From contig NZ_JHVB01000005.1 of the NCBI RefSeq assembly GCF_000619925.1, positions 62,001-126,000 on the forward strand: a stretch of 64,000 nt of DNA, read 5' to 3'. Below are positions 1 through 7,893 of the stretch, one piece after another; position 1 is the first letter of the stretch, and the number at the start of each line of letters is the position of its first letter. The position numbers and the translations under genes are program-made. The notes beneath the pieces were generated by a model. That model searched no databases. It saw only the letters and a list, made by a program, of their open reading frames with translations, and was not told the DNA's origin. This DNA comes from Treponema sp. C6A8. GTDB lineage: Bacteria; Spirochaetota; Spirochaetia; Treponematales; Treponemataceae.

Positions 1-1
1 T

Positions 2-619
2 TACCCGGTTGCCGACAACGAAATCCCTCAGCTCAGCGCCGACCGCCTTGAATACATGTACCCCAGCGGCATGGCTCTGGACGGCAGCTGGACTTACGAG
101 GAAATCCGCCGCACTTATGGTGACTTGCGGGTGCTCAAAAACGAAGAGGGCCTTCCCGAGCTTGGCTTCGCGACCCCCGAAATTGCCACCGAGTACACCG
201 AGCATTTCTGCCTCATCGGTCACATCCTCCAGCTCAACGAAGACAAGCTCTGCCTGCACATGCTGGGGCAGATAATGAACCTGGCGGTGGAAGAAGGCGT
301 TTTGCGCGAAGAAGATTTTATGACGCTGTCAGAGCCTGAAATTATTAAAAAGATAGAAGATGAGATGACCGGCTCGCAGGAACTTAAGTCTCTTTACTGC
401 ACCTTCCGCGATATGACATCCATAGTTCATTCTCAAGGCAAGCTCGCCGGTCATTTTTGCGTAAATTTGAAGGTCAAACTCCGCTATATCAATCCGCTGG
501 TTCAAATGCCGGACGGCTCTGTCCGCCGGATAAGAGAAGTTTCCCCTCAGGCCGATAAAATTATCAGCGACTTTTTAAGCTGGGAAGACACGCCTTTCGG
601 CTGCGTTAAGCTTTTGTAG
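2..619 (+). CDS. HD-domain phosphohydrolase-family protein, 3' part
   Basis: The reading frame is open at the left edge, so the N-terminus, where the catalytic His-Asp motif would lie, is outside the window. The visible part begins with a segment ending in PQLSADRLEY, which I associate with a family of small HD-superfamily metal phosphohydrolases of unknown substrate; the remaining roughly 195 residues are helical and fit the C-terminal region of that family. A possible internal ATG at 56 would give 187 residues but loses the PQLSADRLEY segment. The first 300 bases are clearly richer in G+C than the following genes (many GCC, CTC, GGC codons), which could mean a transferred gene. Function beyond the superfamily cannot be stated. 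Confidence 0.55.
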   Translation, partial: YPVADNEIPQLSADRLEYMYPSGMALDGSWTYEEIRRTYGDLRVLKNEEGLPELGFATPEIATEYTEHFCLIGHILQLNEDKLCLHMLGQIMNLAVEEGVLREEDFMTLSEPEIIKKIEDEMTGSQELKSLYCTFRDMTSIVHSQGKLAGHFCVNLKVKLRYINPLVQMPDGSVRRIREVSPQADKIISDFLSWEDTPFGCVKLL

Positions 620-669
620 GCGGGCTGGGGACGCTGACAGCTGAAAGCTGGCACTCTCTCAAGTGCAGG

Positions 670-704
670 TTGTTCCCGTTTTCAATTACAGTTATAATAG
701 CTCT
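670..704 (+). promoter_or_regulatory. Promoter of the FAD dehydrogenase, leaderless
   Basis: TTGTTC (670-675), a 17-base spacer and a perfect TATAAT (693-698) are followed after only six bases by the ATG at 705. A normal start point about seven bases past the -10 box falls on the ATG itself. No Shine-Dalgarno lies between. This argues that translation starts at 705 and not at the upstream ATG at 663, which lies before the -35 box. Confidence 0.7.
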
Positions 705-2321
705 ATGAAAACTCAGATTACAATTACAGTTCTGCCGGACCAAGAGCAGAACTCAAAAATCATAAATTCTAAAATTACTGCGGAGATAAAAAAATCCCCG
801 GCCGCAAAGGAACTTGCAAAAAACGGCGGAAAGTTCGAATCACTTTTTGTAAAAAAATCGATTGATGCCCGCCACGGCCAGGTAAAGCTGCACCTTCGCT
901 ACAATGTTTTTATTGGCCAAAGCGCAGAGGCAGCTGCCCAAGACAAACTCCCGGAATGGAAACATGCAGACGGAAAAAAATCAGTTATTATAGTAGGAAG
1001 TGGTCCTGCAGGACTTTTTGCGGCTCTTAAACTTCTGGAAAAAGGCATAAAACCCGTAATCCTTGAACGTGGCGAAGAAACTTCTCAGCGCAAGCGGGAT
1101 ATTGCACAAATCAGCACAAAGGATAATGTAAATCCCGATTCAAACTACTGCTTTGGCGAAGGAGGGGCCGGAACTTTTTCTGACGGTAAGCTCTACACCC
1201 GCAGTAACAAGCGCGGCAACATCAATCAGATTCTGATGATTTTTAATCACTTTGGAGCAGATAAAAAAATCCTTACAGATGCCCATCCTCACATAGGAAC
1301 AGACAGACTTCCTCAGGTAATCAACAATATGAGGGCCAAAATCATTGAGCTTGGCGGAGAATTCCATTTTAATACCCGCGTTACAGAGCTTATCACTCAG
1401 GGAGAATGCGGGACAAAGCCTGTCGTAAAAGGTGTGTGTGCCCAGAATACAAAAAGTGGCGAAACTTCAGAATATTTTGGAGACTCCGTAATTCTTGCAA
1501 CCGGTCATTCAGCCGGTGATATTTATCAGATGATTGCAAAGGCTGCTCCACAGGCTCTGGAAGCAAAAACCTTTGCAGTTGGAGTCCGGGTAGAGCATCC
1601 TCGGGTTTTGATTGATGCAATTCAGTATCATGGAAAACTTGATACAAATCTTGGAGCCGCAGAATACCGCGTAACAACCCAGGTTGATGAGCGCGGAGTT
1701 TATTCCTTCTGCATGTGCCCCGGCGGTTTTGTAGTTCCATCTGCCTCAGGCCCGGATGAAATCGTCGTAAACGGAATGTCGGCCGCAGCCCGCAATTCAA
1801 AATGGTCAAATGCGGCGATTGTAGTTGAAGTTCGCCCGGAAGATATTCCACAAAAGTTTAAGGATGCCGCTAAAAAGGACGGATGTCCTCAGCTGGCAGG
1901 CCTTTACTTTAGAACCGAGCTTGAAAAGCTGGCTTTCAAAAACGGAAAGGGGCAGGCGGCACCGGCTCAGCGTCTTTCTGACTTTCTGGAAAATAAAGAG
2001 TCATCGGACTTACCGCCATCAAGTTACACCGCAGGCCTTGTAAGTTCAAATCTCAATAAGTGGATTCCGGCTTTTATTGCAGACCGCCTTGCAAAAGGCT
2101 TCCGCCAGATAAACAAAAATATGAAAGGCTTTATCTGCCCTGATGCCCTTATGATTGCAATGGAAACCAGAACCAGCACTCCTGTAAGAATTGTCCGTGA
2201 CAAGGAAAGCTTTGAATGTACTGCCCTTAAAAATCTTTACCCTTGCGGCGAAGGCAGCGGATATTCCGGCGGAATTGTTTCCAGCGCAATGGACGGAGTT
2301 GCCGCTGCAGGGAAACTCTAA
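705..2321 (+). CDS. FAD-dependent dehydrogenase (COG2509 type)
   Basis: A soluble flavoprotein of 538 residues if started at 705. After an N-terminal domain of about 80 residues comes a Rossmann dinucleotide-binding motif (VIIVGSGPAGLFAALKLL), then the family signature around EGGAGTFSDGKLYTRS, and near the C-terminus a second FAD-contact region with YPCGEGSGYSGGIVSSAMDG. These mark the uncharacterised FAD-dependent dehydrogenase family; its physiological substrate is not known. The start at 663 given by the longest frame would add 14 residues, but the promoter occupies that stretch. It is apparently monocistronic, followed by the independently promoted binding-protein gene. Confidence is high for the family and low for any specific reaction. 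Confidence 0.85.
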   Translation: MKTQITITVLPDQEQNSKIINSKITAEIKKSPAAKELAKNGGKFESLFVKKSIDARHGQVKLHLRYNVFIGQSAEAAAQDKLPEWKHADGKKSVIIVGSGPAGLFAALKLLEKGIKPVILERGEETSQRKRDIAQISTKDNVNPDSNYCFGEGGAGTFSDGKLYTRSNKRGNINQILMIFNHFGADKKILTDAHPHIGTDRLPQVINNMRAKIIELGGEFHFNTRVTELITQGECGTKPVVKGVCAQNTKSGETSEYFGDSVILATGHSAGDIYQMIAKAAPQALEAKTFAVGVRVEHPRVLIDAIQYHGKLDTNLGAAEYRVTTQVDERGVYSFCMCPGGFVVPSASGPDEIVVNGMSAAARNSKWSNAAIVVEVRPEDIPQKFKDAAKKDGCPQLAGLYFRTELEKLAFKNGKGQAAPAQRLSDFLENKESSDLPPSSYTAGLVSSNLNKWIPAFIADRLAKGFRQINKNMKGFICPDALMIAMETRTSTPVRIVRDKESFECTALKNLYPCGEGSGYSGGIVSSAMDGVAAAGKL

Positions 2322-2329
2322 CTCCAAAT

Positions 2330-2394
2330 TTTAATATTGTCGAAGTTCTTTAATATTGTTAAAATTATGCATCACGTTTTAGAGGAGTGAACAC
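2330..2394 (+). promoter_or_regulatory. Promoter and Shine-Dalgarno of the binding-protein gene
   Basis: TTGTCG (2337-2342), 17 bases, TAAAAT (2360-2365), then a leader of about 23 bases carrying AGGAG before the ATG at 2395. The 11-mer TTTAATATTGT occurs twice, at about 2330 and again one to two helical turns later, spanning the -35 box and the spacer. It could be a tandem operator. Confidence 0.6.
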
Positions 2395-3174
2395 ATGAAA
2401 AAAATCGTTGCTTTGGCTGCTTTGACAGCTGTGATTTCTGGTATGGCCTTTGCTAAACCTAAAAAAGTTGAAATTAATTCAGTTGCTGATCTTGAAGGAA
2501 AAAAGATTGGTGTTCAGGCTGGTACAACAGGTGAACTTTATGTTCAGGAAGAAGTTCCTGGCGCAAAACTTTCTTCATTCAAGAGCGGTATGGATGCTGC
2601 TTTGGACTTGAAGAATGGCGCTATTGATGCTGTTGTTCTTGATGAACTTCCTGCAGAGCAGATTGTAAAACGTAATCCTAAACTTAAGATTATCCGCGAC
2701 CCATATTTTGCTGCAAATAAAGAAGAATATGCTATTGCCATCAAAAAAGGTAATACAGAACTCTTGAATACTATCAACGCAACAATCGCAGAAATGAAGA
2801 AAAACGGCGAATACGAAGCTCTTGTTGCTGCATTCATGCCGGCCGACGGAAACATTACAATTCCAGCTGCAAAAAATGCAAAAAGCGCTAAAAAACTTAA
2901 GCTTGGAACAAATGCTTCATTTCCACCATTTGAATATGTTGAAGGAACAGGCATTGTAGGTTTTGATATTACTATGGGACAGAAAATTGCAGAAAAAGCA
3001 TCTTCTTCTCTTGAAGTAATTGATATGGCTTTTGACAGCCTTATTCCAGCTTTGCAGGCAGGAACAATTGATTTTATTGCTGCAGGTATGTCTGTTACAG
3101 AAGAACGCAAAAAGAACGTAGATTTTTCTGATCCATATTTTGCTTCTGAACAGGTTATTATTGTAAGAAAATAG
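2395..3174 (+). CDS. Amino-acid ABC transporter binding protein, circularly permuted
   Basis: Periplasmic solute-binding protein of the polar amino-acid family, 259 residues. Residues 1-20 are a signal peptide ending AFA with no lipobox cysteine. What follows is out of the usual order: residues 27-147 match the second half of the normal fold (INSVADLEGKKIGVQAGT, the GTTGE ligand loop, the helix ending YEALVAAF). Then comes a polar Ala/Lys linker (148-166), then residues 167-259 match the first half (KLKLGTNASFPPFEYV, Arg238 in VTEERKK, DFSDPYFASEQVIIVRK). Both halves are complete and the expected ligand residues are present, so this is best read as a natural circular permutation and not a broken gene. 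A permease follows after the repeat element; no ATPase gene is next to it. Confidence 0.85.
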   Translation: MKKIVALAALTAVISGMAFAKPKKVEINSVADLEGKKIGVQAGTTGELYVQEEVPGAKLSSFKSGMDAALDLKNGAIDAVVLDELPAEQIVKRNPKLKIIRDPYFAANKEEYAIAIKKGNTELLNTINATIAEMKKNGEYEALVAAFMPADGNITIPAAKNAKSAKKLKLGTNASFPPFEYVEGTGIVGFDITMGQKIAEKASSSLEVIDMAFDSLIPALQAGTIDFIAAGMSVTEERKKNVDFSDPYFASEQVIIVRK

Positions 3175-3186
3175 CTTAGTTTAAAA

Positions 3187-3415
3187 GGCAAAAATAGCTT
3201 CCGGTCACAAAACGTGTAACAAAACCGCGCGATATCGCGCTACACGTTGATTGTGGTAAAGAAACTATAGAATTGGCCGCTCTCGCGGCCGCCACAATCA
3301 AAGTGTTTTTGTCACACGCTTTGCTCCCTCGCGCTATTTTTGCCTTTGACAATGCCTTCTATCCGCGATATCTCGCGGTTTTGTCCTGTACTTTGTGACT
3401 GGCAGCCATTTTTGC
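3187..3415. repeat. Long inverted-repeat element, copy A
   Basis: This fills the gap between binding protein and permease. The two ends are imperfect inverted repeats of about 52 bases: 3188 onward reads GCAAAAATAGCTTCCGGTC and the complement of the right end (3415 backward) reads GCAAAAATGGCTGCCAGTC, both continuing into CACAAA and ACAAAACCGCG. Inside lie nested stems: GGCAAAAATAGC (3187-3198) with GCTATTTTTGCC (3333-3344), ACGTGT (3212) with ACACGT (3242) or with CACACG (3313), the palindrome GCGCGATATCGCGC (3227-3240), TGATTGTGG with CCACAATCA, and GGCCGC with GCGGCC. A related copy lies at 22751-22900. No coding frame is visible, so it is MITE-like or a structured RNA element. Confidence 0.75.
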
Positions 3416-3441
3416 ATTTTAAACACAACTTTTACAATAAC

Positions 3442-3478
3442 TTCCTTTTAATTGCAAAATCCGCTATAATCTAAATCT
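3442..3478 (+). promoter_or_regulatory. Promoter of the permease, near-leaderless
   Basis: TATAAT at 3465-3470 precedes the ATG at 3479 by eight bases. A weak -35 (TTCCTT, 3442-3447) lies 17 bases upstream. No Shine-Dalgarno is present. The permease therefore seems to be transcribed apart from the binding-protein gene. Confidence 0.5.
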
Positions 3479-4141
3479 ATGTTTCAATCAATTTACGACA
3501 CAATGATTGCAGGCCAGCGCTGGCTTTTGATTTTAAGCGGTCTGAAAATTACACTTTTAATTGCTTTTTTCGCTATTCTTATCGGAACTGTTCTGGGGTG
3601 TACATTTGCCCTGATGAAGGTTTCAAGCAATAAAATTCTTCGTGCAATTGCCAATGTTTACACAACTGTTTTGCGTGGTATTCCTCTTGCAACTCAGCTG
3701 ATGATTTTTTATTTTGTTGTTTTTGCACCGCTTGGCTGGGACAGACTTCTGGTTGCTATTATTTCTTACGGTATTAACTCAGGTGCCTACTGTACAGAAA
3801 TTTTCCGCGCTGGAATTCAGGGTGTAGACCATGGTCAGACAGAAGCCGGCCGTTCTCTTGGCTTGAGCAAGTGGCAGACCCTTTCAAAAATCGTTCTTCC
3901 GCAGGCAATGAAGGCTGTACTTCCAACTTATACCAGTGAATTCATTGTTTTGATTAAGGAAACTTCAGTTGCAAGCTTTATCGCCGTTACAGACCTTACA
4001 AAATCCGGCGATATGATTCGAAACGCAACCTACAACGCATGGATTCCGCTTCTTACCTGTGCAATCATCTATTTGATTTTGACTTTGGGCTTAACAAAAC
4101 TCTTTGCCACCTTTGAAGGCAAAATGGCAAGAAGCAATTAA
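3479..4141 (+). CDS. Amino-acid ABC transporter permease (HisM/GlnP type)
   Basis: Inner-membrane permease of 220 residues, the usual length for a polar amino-acid ABC permease. It has an N-terminal membrane segment (LILSGLKITLLIAFFAILIG), further hydrophobic helices, and the cytoplasmic EAA coupling loop seen as GQTEAGRSLGLSKWQTLSKIVLP, which docks the ATPase. The preceding binding protein is its likely partner. No nucleotide-binding subunit follows: the next gene is on the other strand, so the ATPase must be encoded elsewhere or shared. The start at 3479 is set by the promoter. Confidence 0.9.
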   Translation: MFQSIYDTMIAGQRWLLILSGLKITLLIAFFAILIGTVLGCTFALMKVSSNKILRAIANVYTTVLRGIPLATQLMIFYFVVFAPLGWDRLLVAIISYGINSGAYCTEIFRAGIQGVDHGQTEAGRSLGLSKWQTLSKIVLPQAMKAVLPTYTSEFIVLIKETSVASFIAVTDLTKSGDMIRNATYNAWIPLLTCAIIYLILTLGLTKLFATFEGKMARSN

Positions 4142-4156
4142 AACCTAAGCACCTGC

Positions 4157-4909
4157 TTATTTACTAACTTTGTACTGCAGCAAGAGCAGGTGCAGTTCTT
4201 CCAGTTTTTTTACACCAAAAATCTTAAATAATTCAGAAAAATCTTTTTTTACAGTAGAAATACTCACAAAATATTTTTCACTCAAATCTTTGTAAGTGCA
4301 GTTTTCGTGAAGGTTATCAAGAACAAAATCCATCTGACGCTCAGAAAGCTTGTAATCAGTCAGATGAAGCGGCTCTCCCGGCTTTTCCTTAATCACCGAA
4401 TTACTCTTTGTTTCAGCCGGCAGGAAGCAGGAAAGCTTTGTTCTTAAAATATCATAAATCCAGTAGAAAAATGCCATGTAAAAGAATGAAGAGGCAAGCC
4501 CCAAAAATACATGAACCCAGCCAAGTTTTGCGCAGGCCAGAATTGAAAGCAGGTGAATTATCACAAGAGGAATGATTTTTGCTGCAGGCCGGCTTGTAAA
4601 CTGTTCTTTTACGAACATAAGGATAAGCATTGCGTAAAAAAGGAAAACACCAAGCTGTGTGTAGCCGGTCATAACCGTAAGAACACTTTCGGTAAGAATA
4701 ATGATGACTTCGAGTAAAATTATTGGTTCAATGAGTGTGATAATAGAAAGGGAAAAGGCAACTGCATGTGTAACAGTTACAACTTTCTGAGAAGTAATTA
4801 ATGTCTGATACCTGAGCGGTAAAACTAAGCTGGCTAGAAAAGCAACAAGCAGAAATACCGTTGAAAAAAATAAGAAAACTCTCTCCGGATTAGTCCGGAT
4901 ATTCTTCAT
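4157..4909 (-). CDS. Membrane protein with C-terminal LuxR-type helix-turn-helix
   Basis: Predicted 250-residue regulator. The first roughly 170 residues are dominated by about six hydrophobic segments (for example FLFFSTVFLLVAFLASLVL near residue 12). The last 65 residues form a LuxR/GerE-like DNA-binding domain, with LSERQMDFVL followed by YKDLSEKYFVSISTVKKDFS and ending LEELHLLLLQ. Membrane-anchored LuxR-type proteins of this layout are common in treponemes and some Firmicutes; ligands are mostly unknown. It lies just downstream of the exporter operon in the same direction but has its own promoter, so it may regulate the polyene-type locus. That link is by position only. Confidence 0.7.
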   Translation of the reverse strand: MKNIRTNPERVFLFFSTVFLLVAFLASLVLPLRYQTLITSQKVVTVTHAVAFSLSIITLIEPIILLEVIIILTESVLTVMTGYTQLGVFLFYAMLILMFVKEQFTSRPAAKIIPLVIIHLLSILACAKLGWVHVFLGLASSFFYMAFFYWIYDILRTKLSCFLPAETKSNSVIKEKPGEPLHLTDYKLSERQMDFVLDNLHENCTYKDLSEKYFVSISTVKKDFSELFKIFGVKKLEELHLLLLQYKVSK

Positions 4910-4943
4910 ATCATAAGTATAAAGGATTAGTGGGAAAAGACAA
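4910..4943 (-). promoter_or_regulatory. Promoter of the LuxR-type regulator, leaderless
   Basis: On the minus strand TTGTCT (4943-4938), 16 bases, TATACT (4921-4916), then six bases to the ATG at 4909. There is no Shine-Dalgarno. Confidence 0.6.
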
Positions 4944-4985
4944 GCGGGAAAATATCTTTTTAAAGTAAAATTTATGCAGTAAAAA

Positions 4986-7328
4986 TTACATCATTGTCGC
5001 GATAAAGGCTGCGGTAAGGCCAGTGAAAATTGCTAGCCCAATCGAATGAACCGGCACAAAGCTGCTGAGGGCCAGTGCCCCGAAGGAAATGGCAGTTGTC
5101 AGGAAAGAAAGTATGATTGCCGTGCGTTCCAGGCGGCCGCCCTTGTGCTGTGTCATATAAATTATGTAGTCAATTCCAAGTCCGAAAACCAGGATAATTC
5201 CAGTTATGCAGAAAAAGTCTATCGGAGTGCCGCTTGCCGTAAAGACAGCGAGAATCGAAATCAGACTGAAAAGAGGAACAAGGGCAATTTTTAAGGTCTG
5301 GCGGACATTAAAAAAGAGCCGGAGGACAATCAAAATGATGATGTAGGCAATTGTCAGCATCAATAAAATCATTTTTGAAAGGCGGTCCAGGCCTGCGCTG
5401 ATTTGTGAAACCTTGTTCTGATAGAAAATTCCGTCTTCCGGGGCAGCAAGGCTTTCCAAAGTGGCAGTTGGCAGGTTTTCTGTAGGCATAAAGACTGAAT
5501 AGAAACGTCCGTCGATTTTTCCCAGCCAGAGCATTTTTACAAGGCTTTCCAGCTGTGGCGGAAGCGGGCTTTCAAGGCTCAGGAAATCTGCGTCATCAAT
5601 CTTTTTCAGGATTTCTTTCTGTCTGACTTCCGGCTTTTCAAAATCAAGGATTTCAAACTGAGAAAGGCATTCCTGCGATGCTGTAAGAGTTCGGCAGGCT
5701 TCTATAGAAAGCCTCTGACTTTTTTCTGACGGAATAAGACGGGAAGTACAGATATATTTTTTATTGAAGTTGCCCTCTGAGGCAGTTTTTATCTGGTAAA
5801 GGGCAGAGAAAGCTTCTTCTTTCTGCAAAAGTTCTTCTTCCGAGCCGGCTTCAAGGATGAACCAGCTGGACGGAGTGTAATTCAGCACCTGGGATGCAAG
5901 AATTGTGTCACTTTTTAGGCGGCCCTGCATCTTGTAGAGATTTGACAGATTATTTTTTATCGCAAGATTTTTGAGATTTAGGGCGATAAGTGCGGCAGGC
6001 AAAATTAAAATAACAAGAAAGACCTTGCGGGGCAGAGCGGGACAAAGTGCAGGCTTGAAAGAAGGAATAAATCTTTTCTCATCATCTTGAATTCTAAAAA
6101 TTGGATAGACCCATAAAACTGTCAGGAAGGATGACAGAATGCCGGTAAAAGAAAAAAGAGCCATCTGGCGCAGAAGAGGGAAGGGTGCAAAAATCAGAAG
6201 GAAGTAACAGAGTTCCGTGCTGGCAAGAGAAAGTGTAAGGCCTTTTTTAAGGAAGTTTTTGATTTCCTGACCGCTGGCAAGGTCGCGGTTAGCTTTCCAG
6301 TTTACAAAAAAGTGCAGGCTGTAGTCGATGCAGGAGCCGATTAGCGAAGTTCCAAAAACCAGGGTTAGCGCGTGAATGTGCCCGAAAACCGCGGAGGTGA
6401 CGCTGAAGGCAAAGGCAATCGAAAGAAGAATCGAGGTAAAGGCGGCGGCAATGGGGAGAGGATTTCTGAAAGTGAAAATCAGCATGGCAAGAACTGCAAA
6501 CAAAGAGACCAGGCTTATAAGAGTGATTTCCCGGCTGGCGTTTGTCGAGCTTTTGTGACTGTGAAATGGCGTTCCGGAAAAAACAAAGCGGGCTGGAGAG
6601 CTGCCGTCTGAAGCGGCGTCTTCCAGCGGCAGGCAGACGTCATAAATCAGCTGAACGCCGTTGTTCTTTTGGGCAAGGGCGGCGCCTTTGTCTGTAAGCA
6701 GGCCCTGAATCATTACAAAGCATTGACCTTCCCATTCGCAGGCCAGCACTCCATCCCTCAGGCTCATGTTTGTGCCGCTGTCTTGCAAAAGCTGCAGAAA
6801 AGTCCGCAGGTTTATCTCGTCAAGAAAAAATGGATCTTCCTCAAGATTATCCAGACTGGCAAGCGAAAATCCGCCGAAAATATTTGTCAGCGTTTCTTCG
6901 GCAAAATCAGCCCGGCCTTCCTCAGTCTGCAGCTGCGCGGCTGTTTCAGGGCTAAGCAGATTCCAGCGGTAGGCCTGTAAAAAATCCAGGACAGCGGCAT
7001 AGCCTTCAGAATCCGGGTAGAGGGTAAGGCTTTCAAAAAAATCCGGGAAGGCAGGCTCTTCTATAAGCGCCCGGTAAGCCACCTCTGCATTTTTCTTCGC
7101 CGTTGTAAAGTCGCTGCTTTGGCTGAGAATAAAAACTGATTTTCCGCTGTTTCCCGTAAGCTTTTTGTCTGCAATTTCCAGCGCCTCTGACGACGCTGTG
7201 TTAGGAATCATCGAAAATAAATCTGAAGTTATAAAAAATCTTCCGCAGGCCGCAGAAATCCCGAAGGCGGCAAAAGCTGCAAGGTGAATGAGAAGAAATA
7301 AAAATAGCGGAAGATTATGCTTTTTCAT
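4986..7328 (-). CDS. MMPL/RND-family exporter of an aryl-polyene-type locus
   Basis: Inner-membrane protein of 780 residues. Residues 4-27 form the first membrane helix, followed by a large periplasmic domain to about residue 265. A first block of five helices follows (LISLVSLFAVLAMLIF, LTLVFGTSLIGSCIDYSLHF and others), then a second periplasmic domain and a second helix block ending the protein. The paired motifs GSCIDYSLH and GLGIDYIIYM are the conserved fourth-helix motifs of MMPL transporters. In aryl-polyene and related clusters such a protein exports the finished lipid. It is the last gene of the operon and overlaps the LolA-like gene by 14 bases, which indicates translational coupling. 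Confidence 0.8.
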   Translation of the reverse strand: MKKHNLPLFLFLLIHLAAFAAFGISAACGRFFITSDLFSMIPNTASSEALEIADKKLTGNSGKSVFILSQSSDFTTAKKNAEVAYRALIEEPAFPDFFESLTLYPDSEGYAAVLDFLQAYRWNLLSPETAAQLQTEEGRADFAEETLTNIFGGFSLASLDNLEEDPFFLDEINLRTFLQLLQDSGTNMSLRDGVLACEWEGQCFVMIQGLLTDKGAALAQKNNGVQLIYDVCLPLEDAASDGSSPARFVFSGTPFHSHKSSTNASREITLISLVSLFAVLAMLIFTFRNPLPIAAAFTSILLSIAFAFSVTSAVFGHIHALTLVFGTSLIGSCIDYSLHFFVNWKANRDLASGQEIKNFLKKGLTLSLASTELCYFLLIFAPFPLLRQMALFSFTGILSSFLTVLWVYPIFRIQDDEKRFIPSFKPALCPALPRKVFLVILILPAALIALNLKNLAIKNNLSNLYKMQGRLKSDTILASQVLNYTPSSWFILEAGSEEELLQKEEAFSALYQIKTASEGNFNKKYICTSRLIPSEKSQRLSIEACRTLTASQECLSQFEILDFEKPEVRQKEILKKIDDADFLSLESPLPPQLESLVKMLWLGKIDGRFYSVFMPTENLPTATLESLAAPEDGIFYQNKVSQISAGLDRLSKMILLMLTIAYIIILIVLRLFFNVRQTLKIALVPLFSLISILAVFTASGTPIDFFCITGIILVFGLGIDYIIYMTQHKGGRLERTAIILSFLTTAISFGALALSSFVPVHSIGLAIFTGLTAAFIATMM

Positions 7329-7893
7329 GGTTCAAAAACTCGTAAAGAATTGAATCTCCGTTTGCAAGAATACTTTCCATAGAAAGCATGTAATCAAGGT
7401 TTCCTGTAAGGATTATTCTGCTGACTGCCTGGGCAATTGTGCTGTCACGCGGAGTAAGAATTGTCTTCCAATGCGCAGGATTATCTCCCAGGCTTCCGTC
7501 AAAATCAATCAGAAAATATTCCTGAAGCTGCTCACGATTTCCGGCAAAGAGGCTTGCCATCATTTTTGAAATCAGGGTGAAAACCTGGCTCTGACTGCTG
7601 TCTAAAACCGTCTCCTTTCCCCTTGAGTCGGTCGTAGTGATTTTTCCCTTTGTGATTGTAACGGTATTTTTCACTGGCTTTTGTGTCTGCCAGACTATTT
7701 CACCATTTCCTACTGTGAAAATTCCGCTTGATTTAAGGCTGCGGCCGTTTGAGGCAATCCTTCTTTTCTGTACAAAGTCGCCTTTTATCTGACTTTCAGG
7801 GCTCATAACGGAACATGCCTGCTCAAAAGTGGCAGAAAAAATTGAGGTTCCCGCAAATAGACATAAAATCAGCGAAAGAAGTATTTTTTTCAT
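7315..7893 (-). CDS. LolA-like periplasmic lipid carrier
   Basis: Exported protein of 192 residues with a signal peptide (MKKILLSLILCLFAGTSIFSA). The body shows the LolA/LppM-type beta-strand pattern: QIKGDFVQKR, then SSGIFTVGNGEIVWQTQKP, a hallmark of LolA-like proteins in aryl-polyene clusters. It would shuttle a lipid across the periplasm for the neighbouring exporter. It is unlikely to be the main LolA for lipoproteins given the context. It overlaps the thioesterase gene by four bases (ATGA arrangement) and the exporter by 14. Confidence 0.75.
   Translation of the reverse strand: MKKILLSLILCLFAGTSIFSATFEQACSVMSPESQIKGDFVQKRRIASNGRSLKSSGIFTVGNGEIVWQTQKPVKNTVTITKGKITTTDSRGKETVLDSSQSQVFTLISKMMASLFAGNREQLQEYFLIDFDGSLGDNPAHWKTILTPRDSTIAQAVSRIILTGNLDYMLSMESILANGDSILYEFLNHEKA

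Noticed and set aside
663..704. Longer N-terminus of the FAD dehydrogenase from 663
   Set aside because: The start would precede the -35 box of the only good promoter; the extra residues show no family similarity.
2395..3174. Binding protein as a truncated or frameshifted pseudogene
   Set aside because: Both lobes are complete, the linker is in frame, the signal peptide, promoter and Shine-Dalgarno are good, and the stop lies at the structural hinge.
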